Notes: a model not told the origin generated them from the sequence alone. A stretch of 64,000 nt of DNA from Aphis gossypii (GCF_020184175.1 NC_065530.1:40339260-40403259); one strand, 5' to 3'; numbered from the stretch's first letter, positions 25,601 to 37,800 are shown. Made by a program: numbers and translations.

Positions 25601-28600
25601 AAATAATAATAATGAAATATATGGTAAAATCAATTGACATATACGTAAATATAGTTTGCACAGAATCTAAAAAAAGCCGTAGCTTTCTTTTCAATTTCTT
25701 TGAATTTCGTTCATGCGGAATATTTTAATCATTCATTGATTATATTGAGTTTATAATATGTGTTTTTACTGTTGTTTATTTTTAATATTGTTCAATAGCT
25801 TACGAAACATCACATAAACATGATATGCTAATGTAGTAGAGAATAAAAACTAAACATTTTTAAAATATGTGCGTTTTTAGTAGTTTTGTGTTTTGTGTTT
25901 TTTTTTTTTTTGAATAACGTTAACATAATAAAGTGAATCTCCCAATAGCAACTGGAATTAAATTGTCGTTGAGTTCATTTTAAATAAATTGCTACTACAG
26001 TGAACTTTGAGACAGATGAAACTCAATAAGTCAAGTTATTATTTATTTTTTAGTGTCTCATAGTCGGATGGTACATTTCATGTTTGGTTCAATTCATGAT
26101 CATCGGTACCATACTCATCAACATTTGCGTGAAGTACCGAAAAATCGGAGTGGGAATCGTAAGCGTATGTCTGTGTGTATCGTTAGCCATACCGTTTGTT
26201 TCGACTTACGTCACCAGATCATACGCTATAATCAGAGTGCTGATACCGTAAGTATGGTATATTTAATATAATAAATACAATAAAAAAACTCACATAAATG
26301 AGACTGGAATAATTATTATACAATCACTTATATAGACATGGCAATAGTTGTTTGTCAGTAAATAATATAATTGTTAATATTGTATAGATTTCTCATGAAC
26401 CCCAGCACTTCCTATGAGTACCAGAAGTTTTACAGGCCTTTTTACATGAGAGGTATTCCGTTTTACACTGGACTTCTTGCGGGAATTATAGTCGAAGAAC
26501 TGAAGAAAAGAGAAATCAAACCATCCAAAGTAATATTTTATGGTTGTGGTTAAGAAAGTTACTTATCGCACTATAGGGTGAGGGTGGTGAATCTTTTTTG
26601 GGCCATGCGCCAAAATGTTGTAATTAAAGTTTAAAAAAAAATCGTGCCAGTTATATTATGTTTATATCTATAAACATTGTTTTTGATCTAATCTCCAGAG
26701 GAGAGGGTGAGATTTGCTAAAAAAAATTACAAACTTAAAGTATGTATTTAAGAACATTTTCATATTATCTCTCGGTATATACTTATAAGCCATATCATAG
26801 TATAAACTTTATAAACATCCCTTTACTCAGTAGGTACTCACATCATAATTTTTCTTTAACGAGATTTTTGTTACTGTTTCTCATTGGATAATGTTTAATA
26901 CCAAAACGTGTGTACTTATTTTCAGTCTTATAAGTTATAATGAAACACAAGCACTACTAATAATAAAAATCTATCGTGTTATAGTGCAGTATTTTGGTGT
27001 TTTTTTTACAAAATTAATTTACATTAACATTACGATTTTAAAATTAACTTGTGAATTGTACAATGTTACATACACATATTTTCAATGCCCATGTAATTGC
27101 TATATTCCGATGAACTAACTTCAATAATTACATTAATAACATGTTAACATTACCGGTAACCATACCAATCACGATACAAGTAACACTCTATTCATGTTTC
27201 AAGTAAAATAACTAATGAAAAATATATAACAGAATGAATTATTTCAAAATAATTATAAAATACTATTCAAATGGTACGTATTTCATAGTTAATTATTTTC
27301 TGGTAATAATAAATTTTTTTACTGCTACTAAGAAAAATGAAAAGTCAATTTAATTGTTTAAAGTCATTAAAATATGTCCAACCAAAACCAAATCATTATT
27401 TATTTAATATATGATAAAAATGATCTGTATATTTTTTGTACAAATATTAAGAGTATGAGACGAGCAACTTCTTTTTAGTACAAATCATGTTCGGAATCGA
27501 GTTTCAAACTTTCAACATTTTATTATATTAGTAACTATGTTCTATATTATTTAGAAATAATAAACTTTTTATTATTTTTATTAAATGAGATTTACAATGT
27601 CTGCCTCTAGGGCAAAATAAGTAAATGTGATACAGGAATTTACATGCATATTATATATCAATTATTAAACTAAATTAAATAGTTCACAAAAAATTATAGG
27701 TACATAAAACATGAAAAGTTTGAAAAAAGCATGCTTTTCAGCAACCCATTAGTGACATTTTTTTGATAAATAATAAACCAGTATAATATTATTTCACTAT
27801 TATTTATACACTATTATCTATTGATTGATACTAGTGCTATATAGTATATATATATACCTATACTAGATACCATTCTTATACACTTATACAAGACCTACGG
27901 TTTTCATGATTGAAAACTGTATTTTTATAGATTTTATTTTGTACTTTTTCTCCTAAAAAAAAAAAAAAAACAATATTATCAAACACCTTTAATCTGAACG
28001 GATCATTTCACAGAGTACCATAATTTTTTAATCTTTTTATTGAGACGTAGTTTAAATTTGAAATTAAAATTACAAATTATTTTAAATATTTTAAATTTAA
28101 ATTTATTATAAATTAAAAAAATGTATAAATATATTATTATATAAATACATAAATACGCATAATTGTAGGAATTCGTTACCTTTGGATCATATCAATATTC
28201 AATTACAAAAAAATAAATACGGTTTCGTTGTACCTATCAATAACGAATTAAAAACGAGATTAACGGTGTTGGGAAAACATACGGATTATTTGATATAGTA
28301 GTTAGTTAATAAAGATTACAATAATAAATTAAGTTTTAAGTGGTAAATTTTTGTATTTAAGTATATTAAATATACATTTAATGAATTTTTCAATACTAGA
28401 AATTTAAAAATGAATGCATCGACTTATTTGCATAATTGTTTTAGTTCATCGTTTACATTTGGACATTTATCATAACCGCCGTGTGCTTTTATGTCCAATA
28501 TTATGCTTCGGAGTTTTACGACAGACAAAGACCTTATAATGTCATGGAACAAGCTACGTATGCCATTCTCAAACATTGTACATGGACGTTTATGCTATTC

Positions 28601-31508
28601 TGGATCACTATTTGTTACTTTACATCGGGTTATGGTAAGTGTAAAACGATATTCGCATTTTAATTTCGTGTTGACATTTGACACAGTTTGTTGGTGTAAA
28701 CTTCAGGTCTGTACCTATATAATATGCACAAACGTCATCGTGTTTCGATTATGACGAATACATAAAAGTATAATACAAAAGCAATGATTAGACGGAACGG
28801 TTTTCAGAAATAAACGTCCATTATATTCGTGTCTAAATAATAATTTTCAAACGCAGGTTTCTTTTAGCTGTATACTAAATACTCGGTATCGTTATTCTGC
28901 AGGTCCAATTGAAAAGGTGTTCAATAACAGGCTTATGACCCCATTGAGTAGATTGTCTTACGTAGTATATTTGGTGAATATCCCGATAATGATGATAATG
29001 GAATACAGACAATCCTCAATGATTTCTCCTACTTCGGAAGTATGGGTAAGTAATCAGCAGTAGTGTTATCACTTAAAGTAATAACCTAACCTTAAATTGA
29101 AAAAAAACAAATGGTTATAACCTAAGAGCTTAATATTATCCAACTGATTTTAAACTCATACAGGCATATTATATGATATTGAAAAAGTAAATACACTTTA
29201 TTAATCTTACAAATATGGAACTTACAATATGTATAATTTATTTTAAAAATGTAGACCAAACAAGTTGAATCGACGCATTTCATTATATATTATTGTTTTA
29301 CCATTTGCTTATAATTTCATTTTTTTTTTTTTTTTTATCAACAACTTAGCCTTATTTAATCAAATATTTAAGTAGATCACGTTTTAGAAAATTACGGAGT
29401 ATAATTAAAACGTTTTTAACTTGTAGCCACAATTATAGTACTACTTACTTAATATACTTTGCTATCCACACGATTTATAATGTTAACATTCAATTTGCTA
29501 ATAAAATAAGCTTACCAAAGTTGAAAGAAAAGTCGGTATAAATGAATTTTTTTCAAAATTTTGAATGAATAAAAGTTATAACTTATACATTTTAATTTAA
29601 ATTGATCCCGCGAAATAAATGTTTGGATTACCTATGTATATGAAACTTTGTGCTTTTTAAAATATTGTTTTTAAGTTCATGCATTATTAGAAATTGTCTT
29701 TGGATTTGTATGTAATAAAAAATGAATAAATAGCTTTAAAAAGACAAATTTAGAACTAAGTATATCAAGTTATAAAATACTTATGTCTTAAAAATACTGA
29801 AATTATGCAAAATAAAATGTTATGTACAGAATCGTTAAGTCATGAAACACATTTAAGTTAGGTTATGGTTATTTTTTTTTTATATTTATAAATATTTGCC
29901 TTACATTGAACGACTAATATCAGTAATATTAACGAGCATAACTGCTGGGTACTGCTACTTTTTAAATCGATCGAATAAACACTACACCGATTACAGTCCA
30001 TCGTTGTCTGCATAGTACATAGTTTTTATAATAGGTAGTTAATTAGGTATGCAATACAACGTACACCCGCCAAGTACTTTTCGTACATATTTTGTTTCGT
30101 ACTTTTGTTCGTACTTTTTGTTTTGTACAACGCAATAGAATTTTTTTTTTTCAAACAGCCGCATCGTATTTTTTTTTATACTTGTAAAGCTATCTGCGAT
30201 TAAAATAAGACTGCAGATTGCAGTGGTAAGATTCTACTCCTCGTGTATAGGGCTACCAAGGTAAATTTTAACATTGTTTTACTTTCTTTTTATTTATTCA
30301 ATTAATTATCCGTTTCATCATATAAAATGTTTTTACGATGTAATTATTTAATTTTTTACTTTTAAAAACACTGGTATTAATATAACCACGTAGTCAAGTT
30401 AAAGTAAGCCGTTGGCGTTATGTTTAAATAAAAACTGTAGTAACAGTAAAAATTATTTTCTATTCCTATATATTTTATTGTAATACTGTCTCAAAGTGGA
30501 ATATAATAGTTTCTTATTATTATAATGAATGACTCAATGATATAAAATAAAAATGTAACATAAAATAACAGAATAAGTATTAAGATTTAGGGTAATCATC
30601 GTCAATTTTGTCGGTCGACATTAAATTTGTTTCGATTCGGGCAGTTTTGTCGTAAACGGCATTAGTAATCTTCAAACAATCTTAACGTTTATTTACGACC
30701 TATCTTAAATACAACAATATAGTCACAGGGATTATGATCACAATGGGCTTTTGTGAGTAATTTCTTACACGATCGTTAGTAATTAAATCTGAAGATAATA
30801 CGAAGTAAATTAAATAATTTTAAGTAACTACTACTTAAATACATTTCTCAAATATTATCTGTAAATAAAATAATAATATAAGATAAAATATTTCTTACTT
30901 TCATCGTTACACTAATATAGATAATGTTTAGAGCGATTATTATGTATTTTTTTCTATGAACTAATAACTCTTTATCAACATTTTAAATACCTATTTTCCT
31001 AAATAATTTATTAAAATTTGAAAGTGGTCGTAAATGGTGATGTGCTGTAAATTTCGTAGAGTTTATAACTGTAGTGTAAATAGATCAACGCGTAAGAATG
31101 AAACTACAATTTTAAAAGAAGATTTATTGTTTGAAATATCTCTAAATTCAATTTTTATTTCTCGGCGCAGTCGACAAATACTATATTATGTTTATTTTGC
31201 ACTTGAGAATATTTTCTCATGTTTTTTTTATTTTTATTTAGTTGGATGGTTGGATAGTTGGTGCATATAGAACGTATATTGCTGGTATCACGTTGTACTT
31301 CACCGTCGAAGCACCATTTAATACAATAATAAAAACCATATTTTTTGGCAGGTAAGTTTTAATCCTATATTCGTGTTAAACGAACGGTATAATGAAATCG
31401 GATCTATAATAAACGGAGAATATTTGTTTCAGTGGTGAAAAGGATAAAGATTCTGATAAACGAAAAAATTCCATAACTGAACATACAACGAACGATTCAC
31501 GTCTATAA
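16086..31508 (+). CDS. nrf-6-like: NRF-6-like multi-pass acyltransferase (nose resistant to fluoxetine protein 6-like), 13 exons, 736 aa
   Basis: Thirteen exons were joined by hand: 16086-16395, 22048-22265, 22809-23026, 23740-23825, 24079-24269, 24517-24680, 24841-25009, 26054-26247, 26388-26529, 28445-28634, 28903-29045, 31242-31351 and 31433-31508. Every intron is GT-AG and every phase agrees, giving 2211 nt with one terminal stop. Layout: signal peptide about 1-18; NRF domain about 60-235 with Cys83, Cys129, Cys141, Cys194, Cys199 and Cys232; first membrane helix about 250-272; acyltransferase-3 domain about 304-711 opening with FNGIKVFTMVLILFGHRF, whose His323 is the family's conserved histidine; charged C-terminal tail. 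Length is normal for the family. In C. elegans, NRF-6 is linked to lipid or drug transport across epithelia; the substrate of insect paralogs is unknown. The start is ATG 16086: an in-frame stop lies at 16017-16019 with no ATG between. Family call is secure; orthology to a named gene is not. Confidence 0.93.
16396..22047 (+). other. Intron 1 of the NRF-6-like gene (5652 bp)
   Basis: Phase 1 intron. Apart from the LINE fragment at 18371-19320 it is AT-rich with poly-A/T runs. A 102-codon open frame at 21050-21358 is hydrophobic because of T-richness and has no family signature; I treat it as chance. Confidence 0.85.
18371..19320 (+). pseudogene. Decayed Jockey/CR1-type LINE reverse transcriptase fragment, 5' truncated
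   Basis: It lies inside intron 1 of the NRF-6-like gene, in the same orientation. Translated blocks recall the C-terminal half of a non-LTR reverse transcriptase: SSGVP*GRHLSLLIFNIFINS at 18381-18440 (family form 'SGVPQGSHLGPLLFNIFIND', the Gln codon CAA now TAA at 18396-18398); KNLDIMGIYF near 18702 ('vkdLGV.fD'); SYLRSILDYGSIIRNPYF at about 18850-18900 ('vRSILEYgs.vWnPy', Trp now Arg); and LNFCSLKYRLLKADYNFF near 19025. Stops and frameshifts break it throughout. A T-rich 3' end near 19311-19324 probably closes it. The 5' part, including the endonuclease, is missing. Confidence 0.8.
22048..22265 (+). CDS. NRF-6-like gene, exon 2 (NRF domain core)
   Basis: Residues 104-176. The acceptor TTTTTAG completes Met104 from the split codon. 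It carries the family-typical run YPNGILVGKTHQMGVYREC, in which the Gly-x-Tyr-x-x-Cys segment (Cys129) is a hallmark, and then GQYC with Cys141. It ends in phase 0 at GGC|GTAAGT. Confidence 0.92.
22575..22604. repeat. A30 homopolymer in intron 2
   Basis: Thirty consecutive A residues followed by CTAAAAACTAAAAA. It may be the tail of a retroposed insertion, but no element body is recognisable upstream. Prone to sequencing length error. Confidence 0.9.
22809..23026 (+). CDS. NRF-6-like gene, exon 3 (end of NRF domain)
   Basis: Residues 177-248 plus two bases. It contains VKIGICIPESCTAENL, the 'G-x-C-x-P-x-x-C' signature of the family (Cys194, Cys199), and Cys232 in PMLCSTD. It ends just before the first membrane helix of the C-terminal domain. 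Acceptor TATTACAG, donor CAG|GTACTA. Confidence 0.92.
23740..23825 (+). CDS. NRF-6-like gene, exon 4 (first transmembrane helix)
   Basis: This 86-nt exon encodes residues 249-277. VMYLLLIICAVSTLIHCTV is a clear membrane helix, followed by a Lys-rich segment. It is too short to stand out as an ORF and was found by matching split codons between exons 3 and 5. Acceptor TTTTTACAG, donor A|GTAAGTAG. Confidence 0.88.
24079..24269 (+). CDS. NRF-6-like gene, exon 5 (start of acyltransferase-3 domain)
   Basis: Residues 278-341. FNGIKVFTMVLILFGHRF matches the first helix of acyltransferase-3 proteins, which ends in the conserved Gly-His pair (Gly322-His323). In the bacterial acyltransferase-3 relatives this histidine is needed for activity. 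Acceptor TTTTCAG, donor AGG|GTAATA. Confidence 0.92.
24517..24680 (+). CDS. NRF-6-like gene, exon 6
   Basis: Residues 342-395 plus two bases. NLVDPFFYITGFLMYV corresponds to the family motif 'VDTFFFLSGFL' in the second helix of the acyltransferase-3 domain. The loop that follows is basic. Acceptor GCCATATAG, donor ATGAG|GTACAA. Confidence 0.9.
24841..25009 (+). CDS. NRF-6-like gene, exon 7
   Basis: Residues 396-452. After the split Arg codon comes RILPAYGAMMLLTAFYIP, the 'R-L-x-P-x-Y' helix, then GPLW and KCKKLWWTNVLAISNF, matching the 'GPxW...C...WW.N.L...NF' loop of NRF-6 proteins. Acceptor TTCGCAG, donor CAA|GTAATC. Confidence 0.91.
26054..26247 (+). CDS. NRF-6-like gene, exon 8
   Basis: Residues 453-516 plus two bases. 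It begins CLIVGWYISCLVQFMIIG, aligning with the family's 'C...WYLANDMQF' helix, but the usual Asn-Asp pair is replaced by Ser-Cys-Leu-Val. Two further membrane helices follow. Acceptor TTTTTTAG, donor ACC|GTAAGT. Confidence 0.9.
26388..26529 (+). CDS. NRF-6-like gene, exon 9
   Basis: Residues 517-564. YRPFYMRGIPFYTGLLAGII matches the conserved 'Y-x-P-x-x-R-x-x-P-Y-x-x-G-x-x-x-G' segment of the family, followed by a cytosolic-looking charged stretch EELKKREIKPSK. Acceptor TTGTATAG, donor AAA|GTAATA. Confidence 0.91.
26530..28444 (+). other. Intron 9 of the NRF-6-like gene (1915 bp)
   Basis: AT-rich, with an A16 tract at about 27956-27971. No exon, transposon domain or conserved motif was recognised. 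Confidence 0.85.
28445..28634 (+). CDS. NRF-6-like gene, exon 10
   Basis: Residues 565-627 plus one base. It holds two membrane helices (FIVYIWTFIITAVCFYV, then WTFMLFWITICYFTSGYG) separated by a polar loop. The 'TSGYG' end resembles the family's 'C..G.GG' stretch before the next loop. Acceptor TTGTTTTAG, donor TATG|GTAAGT. Confidence 0.9.
28903..29045 (+). CDS. NRF-6-like gene, exon 11
   Basis: Residues 628-675. IEKVFNNRLMTPLSRLSYVVYLVN matches the family's 'fL....f.PLsrLtY..YLvH' helix; the usual terminal His is Asn here. Acceptor TTCTGCAG, donor TGG|GTAAGT. Confidence 0.9.
29046..31241 (+). other. Intron 11 of the NRF-6-like gene (2196 bp)
   Basis: Contains the TTCGTAC repeat at 30062-30130 and a small G+C-richer patch at 30600-30670 (TTTTGTCGGTCGACATT, TTTTGTCGTAAACGGC). 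No coding exon was recognised. Confidence 0.85.
30062..30130. repeat. Degenerate TTCGTACTTTT repeat in intron 11
   Basis: About five units of the form (TTTC/TTG)GTAC(TTTT) in 70 bp: AAGTACTTTTCGTACATATT, TTTCGTACTTTTG, TTCGTACTTTTTG, TTTTGTACAACG. A local slippage product with a GTAC core every 10-17 bp. Confidence 0.6.
31242..31351 (+). CDS. NRF-6-like gene, exon 12 (last transmembrane helix)
   Basis: Residues 676-711 plus two bases. TYIAGITLYFTVEAPFNTII carries the Glu-x-Pro-Phe signature of the final helix in acyltransferase-3 proteins. Acceptor TTATTTAG, donor CAG|GTAAGT. Confidence 0.9.
31433..31508 (+). CDS. NRF-6-like gene, exon 13 (C-terminal tail and stop)
   Basis: Residues 712-736 and TAA at 31506-31508. 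The tail is hydrophilic and rich in Lys, Asp and Ser, as expected for a cytosolic end after the last helix. It follows an 81-nt intron, the shortest in the gene. Confidence 0.87.
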
Positions 31509-31604
31509 TGTGAAAATCAATTGTAAATTATTATTGTAATCTCTGAACTTTCATTAGTATATAAAGAGGAAAATCTACTTTGAATAGCGTTAATACGTAT
31601 TACA

Positions 31605-31705
31605 TCCAGGGTTAGCCTACCCAGTAACCACGGAAGTAGGGCCCGGGATTTGTGCTTATGCATTTCCGTGTTCTTTATGGAATCATATACTCTCGCCACT
31701 GGATT
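31605..31705. mobile_element. Possible short transposon fragment in the 3' UTR of the NRF-6-like gene
   Basis: A sharply G+C-richer segment (CAGGGTTAGCCTACCCAGTA; AGGGCCCGGG) bounded by ATCCAG and CTGGAT as a 6-bp inverted pair. CAGGG-type ends occur in hAT elements, which is the reason for the suggestion. The 60-codon minus-strand frame across it is probably an artefact. Confidence 0.25.
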
Positions 31706-31753
31706 GTGATTATAATATCATATAAAATGTAAAATTAATGTTATATTTTATTA

Positions 31754-31800
31754 ATTAAATACAATTCGTGTTATTATATACGTTTTTTTTTTTTTTTGTA
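31754..31800 (+). terminator. Candidate poly(A) signal of the NRF-6-like gene
   Basis: ATTAAA at 31754-31759 lies about 245 nt past the stop codon. A T-rich stretch at about 31783-31797 ending in GT could serve as the downstream element. A canonical AATAAA at 32063-32068 is the alternative. No transcript evidence is available. Confidence 0.35.
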
Positions 31801-34800
31801 AATGAATACGTTTTGAAAAAGTAATATTATAAATTATAATATTTTAACTACATAATTAAATTACAAATATTATTCTATTGATTCAGACACACCTTTATTT
31901 TTATTAACTGCATTAAGAACGTTATTCATAACTTCAAATCAATTATAATTATTTAGTCTCTCCCTTGAAAAAAAAAATCTTTGGTTGTGCTACTGATGCA
32001 AGTTTCCATATCTATATAAAATAATATAATATTATATATAATTAATTATATTATGAACCTACAATAAATCTTTTACATCTATTTACTACATAAAAATGTA
32101 TCATAAACCTTAACAGTATAGGTACTTTTGAAATAATAATCTATGTAATATTTCACATATGAAAGCAACTGTCAGTTATTTCTTGCAATTCACACTTTTT
32201 GTTATAATATCTCATGGTTTTAATAATATGTATATTGAAGTAAACTTTTAATAATTTATATTATACACAAGTTTAATTACACCGTCGTAATAAAAGTTGA
32301 AAAGTATGAAAAGTGTGATAAAATGTCTTTTGCGGAAAAATATATAATGTGTTGCAAAAAAAATACCTATAAATAATATTATATTATTATTTCAATCTAT
32401 TTAACTAAATCTTCGAAAGCGTTTCATTTTATTTAAGTAAATGCTCGTATGAATGTTAAATTAAGACTTAACGTACCTTTAGAGTTGTTTTTAAGACATT
32501 TAGGATAAACGACTTAAGGATATAGAAGCGTCTAGAGAGATCTAGACAAAGCTAGTCCTGTAGGAAGATAAGAGTACTGAGGTCAAATTGAAGATCAAAA
32601 GCGACGATTTAAAGTTCAACATAGCCATTTCAAATAACGCCTTAAAAATACAATTTACACAGACTGGTTGGCTGCATGTGGCTTATCAGAATATTATCTT
32701 TTTTTATCCACGCAGTTACTCGTTTTACCAAAACCGAGAAAAAACATCACATGCTATATATATATTTATATAATGTGTATACTGTATACGGAATTGAACA
32801 AATTGCTTCACATTACAATACAACTCACAAATATATATTAGGTATACTCAGTAAGATTAGTCGAGAAAATTTTATAAAAATAAAACGTTCAGATATCTGT
32901 AGTTAAAAATACATATAAATCATTTAGGTAATTGCCTAGGAATTATTATTCAGAAGATCTAAACCATTTGTATTAAAATTATTGGATATCAATACAAATA
33001 TTTTTAAGTATTAAGTTACAGGATTTCAGGAAGTATTATAATATTTTAATTTAAAAGTTTATAATAAATACAGTTTGAAAGTTATTTGTAAGTGTATGAT
33101 CTATTATTTTTCGTTTCATAAATATCGAATTAAAAAAAAAGAAACTGATTGAAATATGCTCCCTTAGTATGTTCAAATATTGACCTGAAATTATTTTTAC
33201 AGATTTATAGAGCAAAAACAACTATTATACAAATATAATCTAAAACTGGGTAGTGGGTGGCTTATATTTAATCCTTTTAAAATGCAATTTCCTGAAGATT
33301 CCTCTAGACCTCTCTCTATTTTTATTGTTGATAGTTTGATATCATGGCATTAGAGTTCTTTAATTTTTGCGAATTATTATTATTTCATGTGCAACTGGCC
33401 TTAACTTACTCCTGAACATTATAATTTGTGTTTAATCTTATTTTTTTATTTATAGTTTAAAATATAGAGTATAAACTGCTGTCTTTGTTTCCATTTTAGC
33501 ATAAATTTACATTTTTTTAAAAATATATATAATTTTTATTGCAATTTTTTTTTAATGTATTTACTTGCGGCCGTCCTTAGACCCTTTCCCATTTATTTTG
33601 TTTTAATGCAATTTCAAGTTAATTTATCTTTATAAATTTATGAATTTTTATTATTTTTTCAGCAATTCTCAATAAAGATATTTTATTAATTTCAATTAAT
33701 TAGATGAAACAATTAATAACTATTAATTAATTTAGTTTAGAATTTAGATCAGAATAGATTACAATCTACGGATTCCATTATAATATGAAATACTCTTATA
33801 GTTAATATTTCTTTTGCTTTAAATGCATTAACCCACGGAGACCTCTTTTGCACCATTATTTTTCTTAATATGTTATACTTTTTCTTTCAATGATCCTTAA
33901 GTCACATTTCAATAATTATTTATTATTTAACTTAATTTTTACTAGTAAGTAACGGTAGCTATATATTACTTAAAAACTAAATAAATAAAATATATTTTAT
34001 GCAAATAAACCTCAAAAATCTAAAATATGTAAACAAACATTTTTAAATATGCAAACAATATATTTCAAAATTTTGAAAAAAATGTGTAAATGAACCTATA
34101 AATAATTATTTTTAGCATTTTTGTATTGTTGGTATAATTACTCTATTAAAAATTTTTTAATAAATAAATGAAAAAAGAAAGAGAGAGAGATCTAACATAT
34201 TATAAAGAATTGATTTTTAGTTGGGATGATAAAATGAATTGAATTTAAAAATATTTTAAATACTTACTAAATAGTATAAATAAAAATTAATTTTCAATAA
34301 TAATAAACTTATATTCTAAAGTAAGTACCTCAAAAAATAAAATTATATAAATGATTTTTAATGTAAGTATAATGTATAGTAAATATAGTAAACATATATA
34401 GGTATATTGTAGATTATTTTATGAGCTCTTTTCCTTATAGTTATAATTAATTTTGCAAAAATACAATTTATTTTTCATTCAAACAGGTGATTCTAAAAAA
34501 TTCCATTATTATATACATTGGTGTTCACTGCAATTTTTATTCTAAAAAAATATTCTAACTACCCATTAAAAAGGACTTAGAAGTTTCAAAGGAATAACGG
34601 TTAAAGTTCATTTTTTAAATTATTTTTAATTATTTAACCTTATCAATTATCTTAGAAAACATTTTTTGAAAATTTTTAATCGTATTTATTACAAAAATTA
34701 TCACGATAAATACTGTAAATATATCAACTTTTAGCTGTTATGGATTAATGGAGAGTTTGATTATGTTTACAGATTGAAAATGAGGATTTGTTTTGCAACA

Positions 34801-37800
34801 AGAATGAGTAGTTTACATCTAAAAATATGATACCTATAGTTCTATGGTCAACATTTATCCTTATTGAAAATATAAATCAAATTTTACCTAAAAATTCTTA
34901 CGGTTCCTGCGGACTCATAATTTTATGAGCTCAAATATATTTCTTAAATACTATTATATTCAAGTATATTATTATCTTGTATGTCCTACTTTACTCCGTT
35001 TCATGTAAGTATATACAATTAAAAAGTTTATTTAAAAAAATGTGTCTGACACTTGCAGTAAACAATAGTACAGCAACTATAAAACCCTAACTGTTTTTTT
35101 TTTAAAACTTTTTATACGCTGCAACCAGCCTTTGGAAAAATATTAAATAATGCGATTCACTGACCTCCCAAATAAAACTGAAAGCTGAAGCTGCAGTGTA
35201 TTATAGTTGGAATCATAACTTTTTATTATGTTTATTGTGCATTTTTACATTTTTTGAACGCAACATAAAAAGTACAAAACGATATTATTTCAAATTAAAT
35301 TTTTTAACAAACATATTTTTATACTCTTTTTTCCTTTTATCACGAAATCGAAGGTTCCAATTACAAAACATTATTGAATTGTACAAAAATCAAAATATTC
35401 ACGCTTACTTCCACGAAAATTTTCAACTGTAAATTGATATTGGCTATAATAAGGGCTCTTTGAAACCGACGAGCATGTTATGTTTTTTTCGATCTTCGAC
35501 GATTTTCAAGCATTATGCATCAATTCCAATTACAATCAAATACAAATTATTCAATTCGCTATAAACACAATAATATAGAACTAACTATATATTCTATATA
35601 GTGTACTAGTGTAACGTTTCGTAATTAATTCTCGTAAAATTGAATTAATAAATAAAATTAAAGTCGTTCTGACAATATTATTGTCATTTTATCCAATAAT
35701 TGTACTTAATATTTAAATACGATTGTATTTATTTATCATGTATTTTTACAATTTATATATTTAAATTATATATATTATGTATATATTTAAATAGATATAT
35801 ATTACGGACAATGTAAAATGCTATTATTATCTGATACCTATATTTATTTGATTTTATTTACTAGAATTACGCTACCTTAAATAAATTGTAGTCTGACTGC
35901 GTACTGTTTACACTTAAATTTTTTTTCACAAAGCTTCTTAGGAGTGCATCGTTAATTTGTCTCAATATTAGATACATAATTAAAAATTATTATTATGCCA
36001 TTATTATTATTATTGTTAGAAAATATTTATAATATAATACAATTTAATAAAATTAATCATCATTTTTTTAAAATAATACAAAACTACTTATATAATATTA
36101 ATTAATTTTTTTTTCAAACAATTTTACACACATTTCAGTAGAAATAAATTGAATTGAAAATATTATATGAAAAAATATTTGTTTTTAAACATATTTTATC
36201 TCTAGTTAATAATCATATTAATATTATAAAATAATAATTACATAACGTTGATATAAGGTAAATTTCCATTCAACTCTTTGCTAAAAACGAAACTTTGCGC
36301 TCCTCACATTTATGAAATTTAAACAATAATCATAGTAGATTTGTTCGTTTTTAATAATTTGTATTTATAATTACTAAAATGTCTTATTTCACATTTTAAT
36401 AAATTCTATATTTAGACTAGAACAATTGATAAGAGAAATTATTATGATATGCAATATATTTTCCTCAAAACACTCGACGACAATTGAGAAACTTTTTGTT
36501 TTTGTTGTCTCTTATTAGTTCTTGTACTTAAACATAATTGCATAATATATATTTTCCCATTCTATGACGTAACTTGCGAGTTTCTTCTTGACGGCCATCT
36601 CTAAATAATACATAAATGTTTTCTTATTAGCATTTTTAATTAATTTTTCCAAACAAAATATAAAATATGTATACAGTATAGGTATGTGCTATAATGTTAT
36701 TTTATATAAAACACCGTGTAAATTAATTGTATTACACCCAAATGTTTTTAGTGTAAAACAATATAAAACAAATGTATACACACACGTGGCCTAGACATGA
36801 TCATATGGTTTTACATTGGATTGAAAATGAAAAAAATAAAAAAAAAAACAAAATACTGAATCATTTAACTAAATTAATTAATTTTTAAATGATATATCTG
36901 TAGGTATGCTTGTATATTGAACTAAGTTTGCGCGTATTCTCAATTCAAACCATAACCATAATATTATTTCAATATTTTGTCACGTTTTCAAAATACTTAT
37001 CTATGTATACATCGTACACTACACTATTAGTATTTATGTAAAATGATATTACTATATTGATATATGATGTTTAATAATTGTTGTTTAGAATAATATTATT
37101 CATATTTCATGGTTTTACAAGATTTAACAAAAAAGTATGAGGAGAAATAACAATAAAAATTAAAAATATAATATAATAGTGCACATATTATGCCAATACA
37201 ATTCGTATACTTTCGTGATAATATTACATCGATACAATAATGTTTTCCTAAAGAAAATAGCCATCTAAAAGTCAATTATACTTAGAGTACAATAATTATT
37301 CATCAATCAGAAATTCTGAACTGTATTTAATGAATAATTAATATTATAAGGTCATGATAAGATAAACGGTGATTGTGTATTCTTGCAGATAAATAAAGGA
37401 TGGCTCTGCTTGTTCTTTATAGTTATATAATCGTAACTCCATAAAGAGGATGTCAACGAAAGAACTTATTTAAAAGGTTTGATTGGTAGTCAATATTAAA
37501 AACACTTAAAAAATTTAATTTTTAAAATACATTTTAAACTAAACTACGTGAATACAGTTAAAATTAGTTTACAATGAAGTTTAACATGTCTCTATTATTA
37601 TTCTTTTTCGTTGCGTATAATTACAATATTTTATAATATAAAAACGGTTTTTAAATCAGGTTGTTCAAATATGGGCCTAGAATGATATTAATGCAAAAAC
37701 GTCTAATATAAAAATTGTAAATAACAAAATTGTCTTTTGTCGTCGGTATAAACATGTCAATTTTTAGTTTTGACTTCTGGAACAGTAATTAATATTATGA

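Noticed and set aside
31034..31270. 78-codon plus-strand frame before exon 12
   Set aside because: Only the part from 31242 is exon. The upstream portion reads through the pyrimidine tract and acceptor, and the phase from exon 11 needs the AG at 31240-31241.
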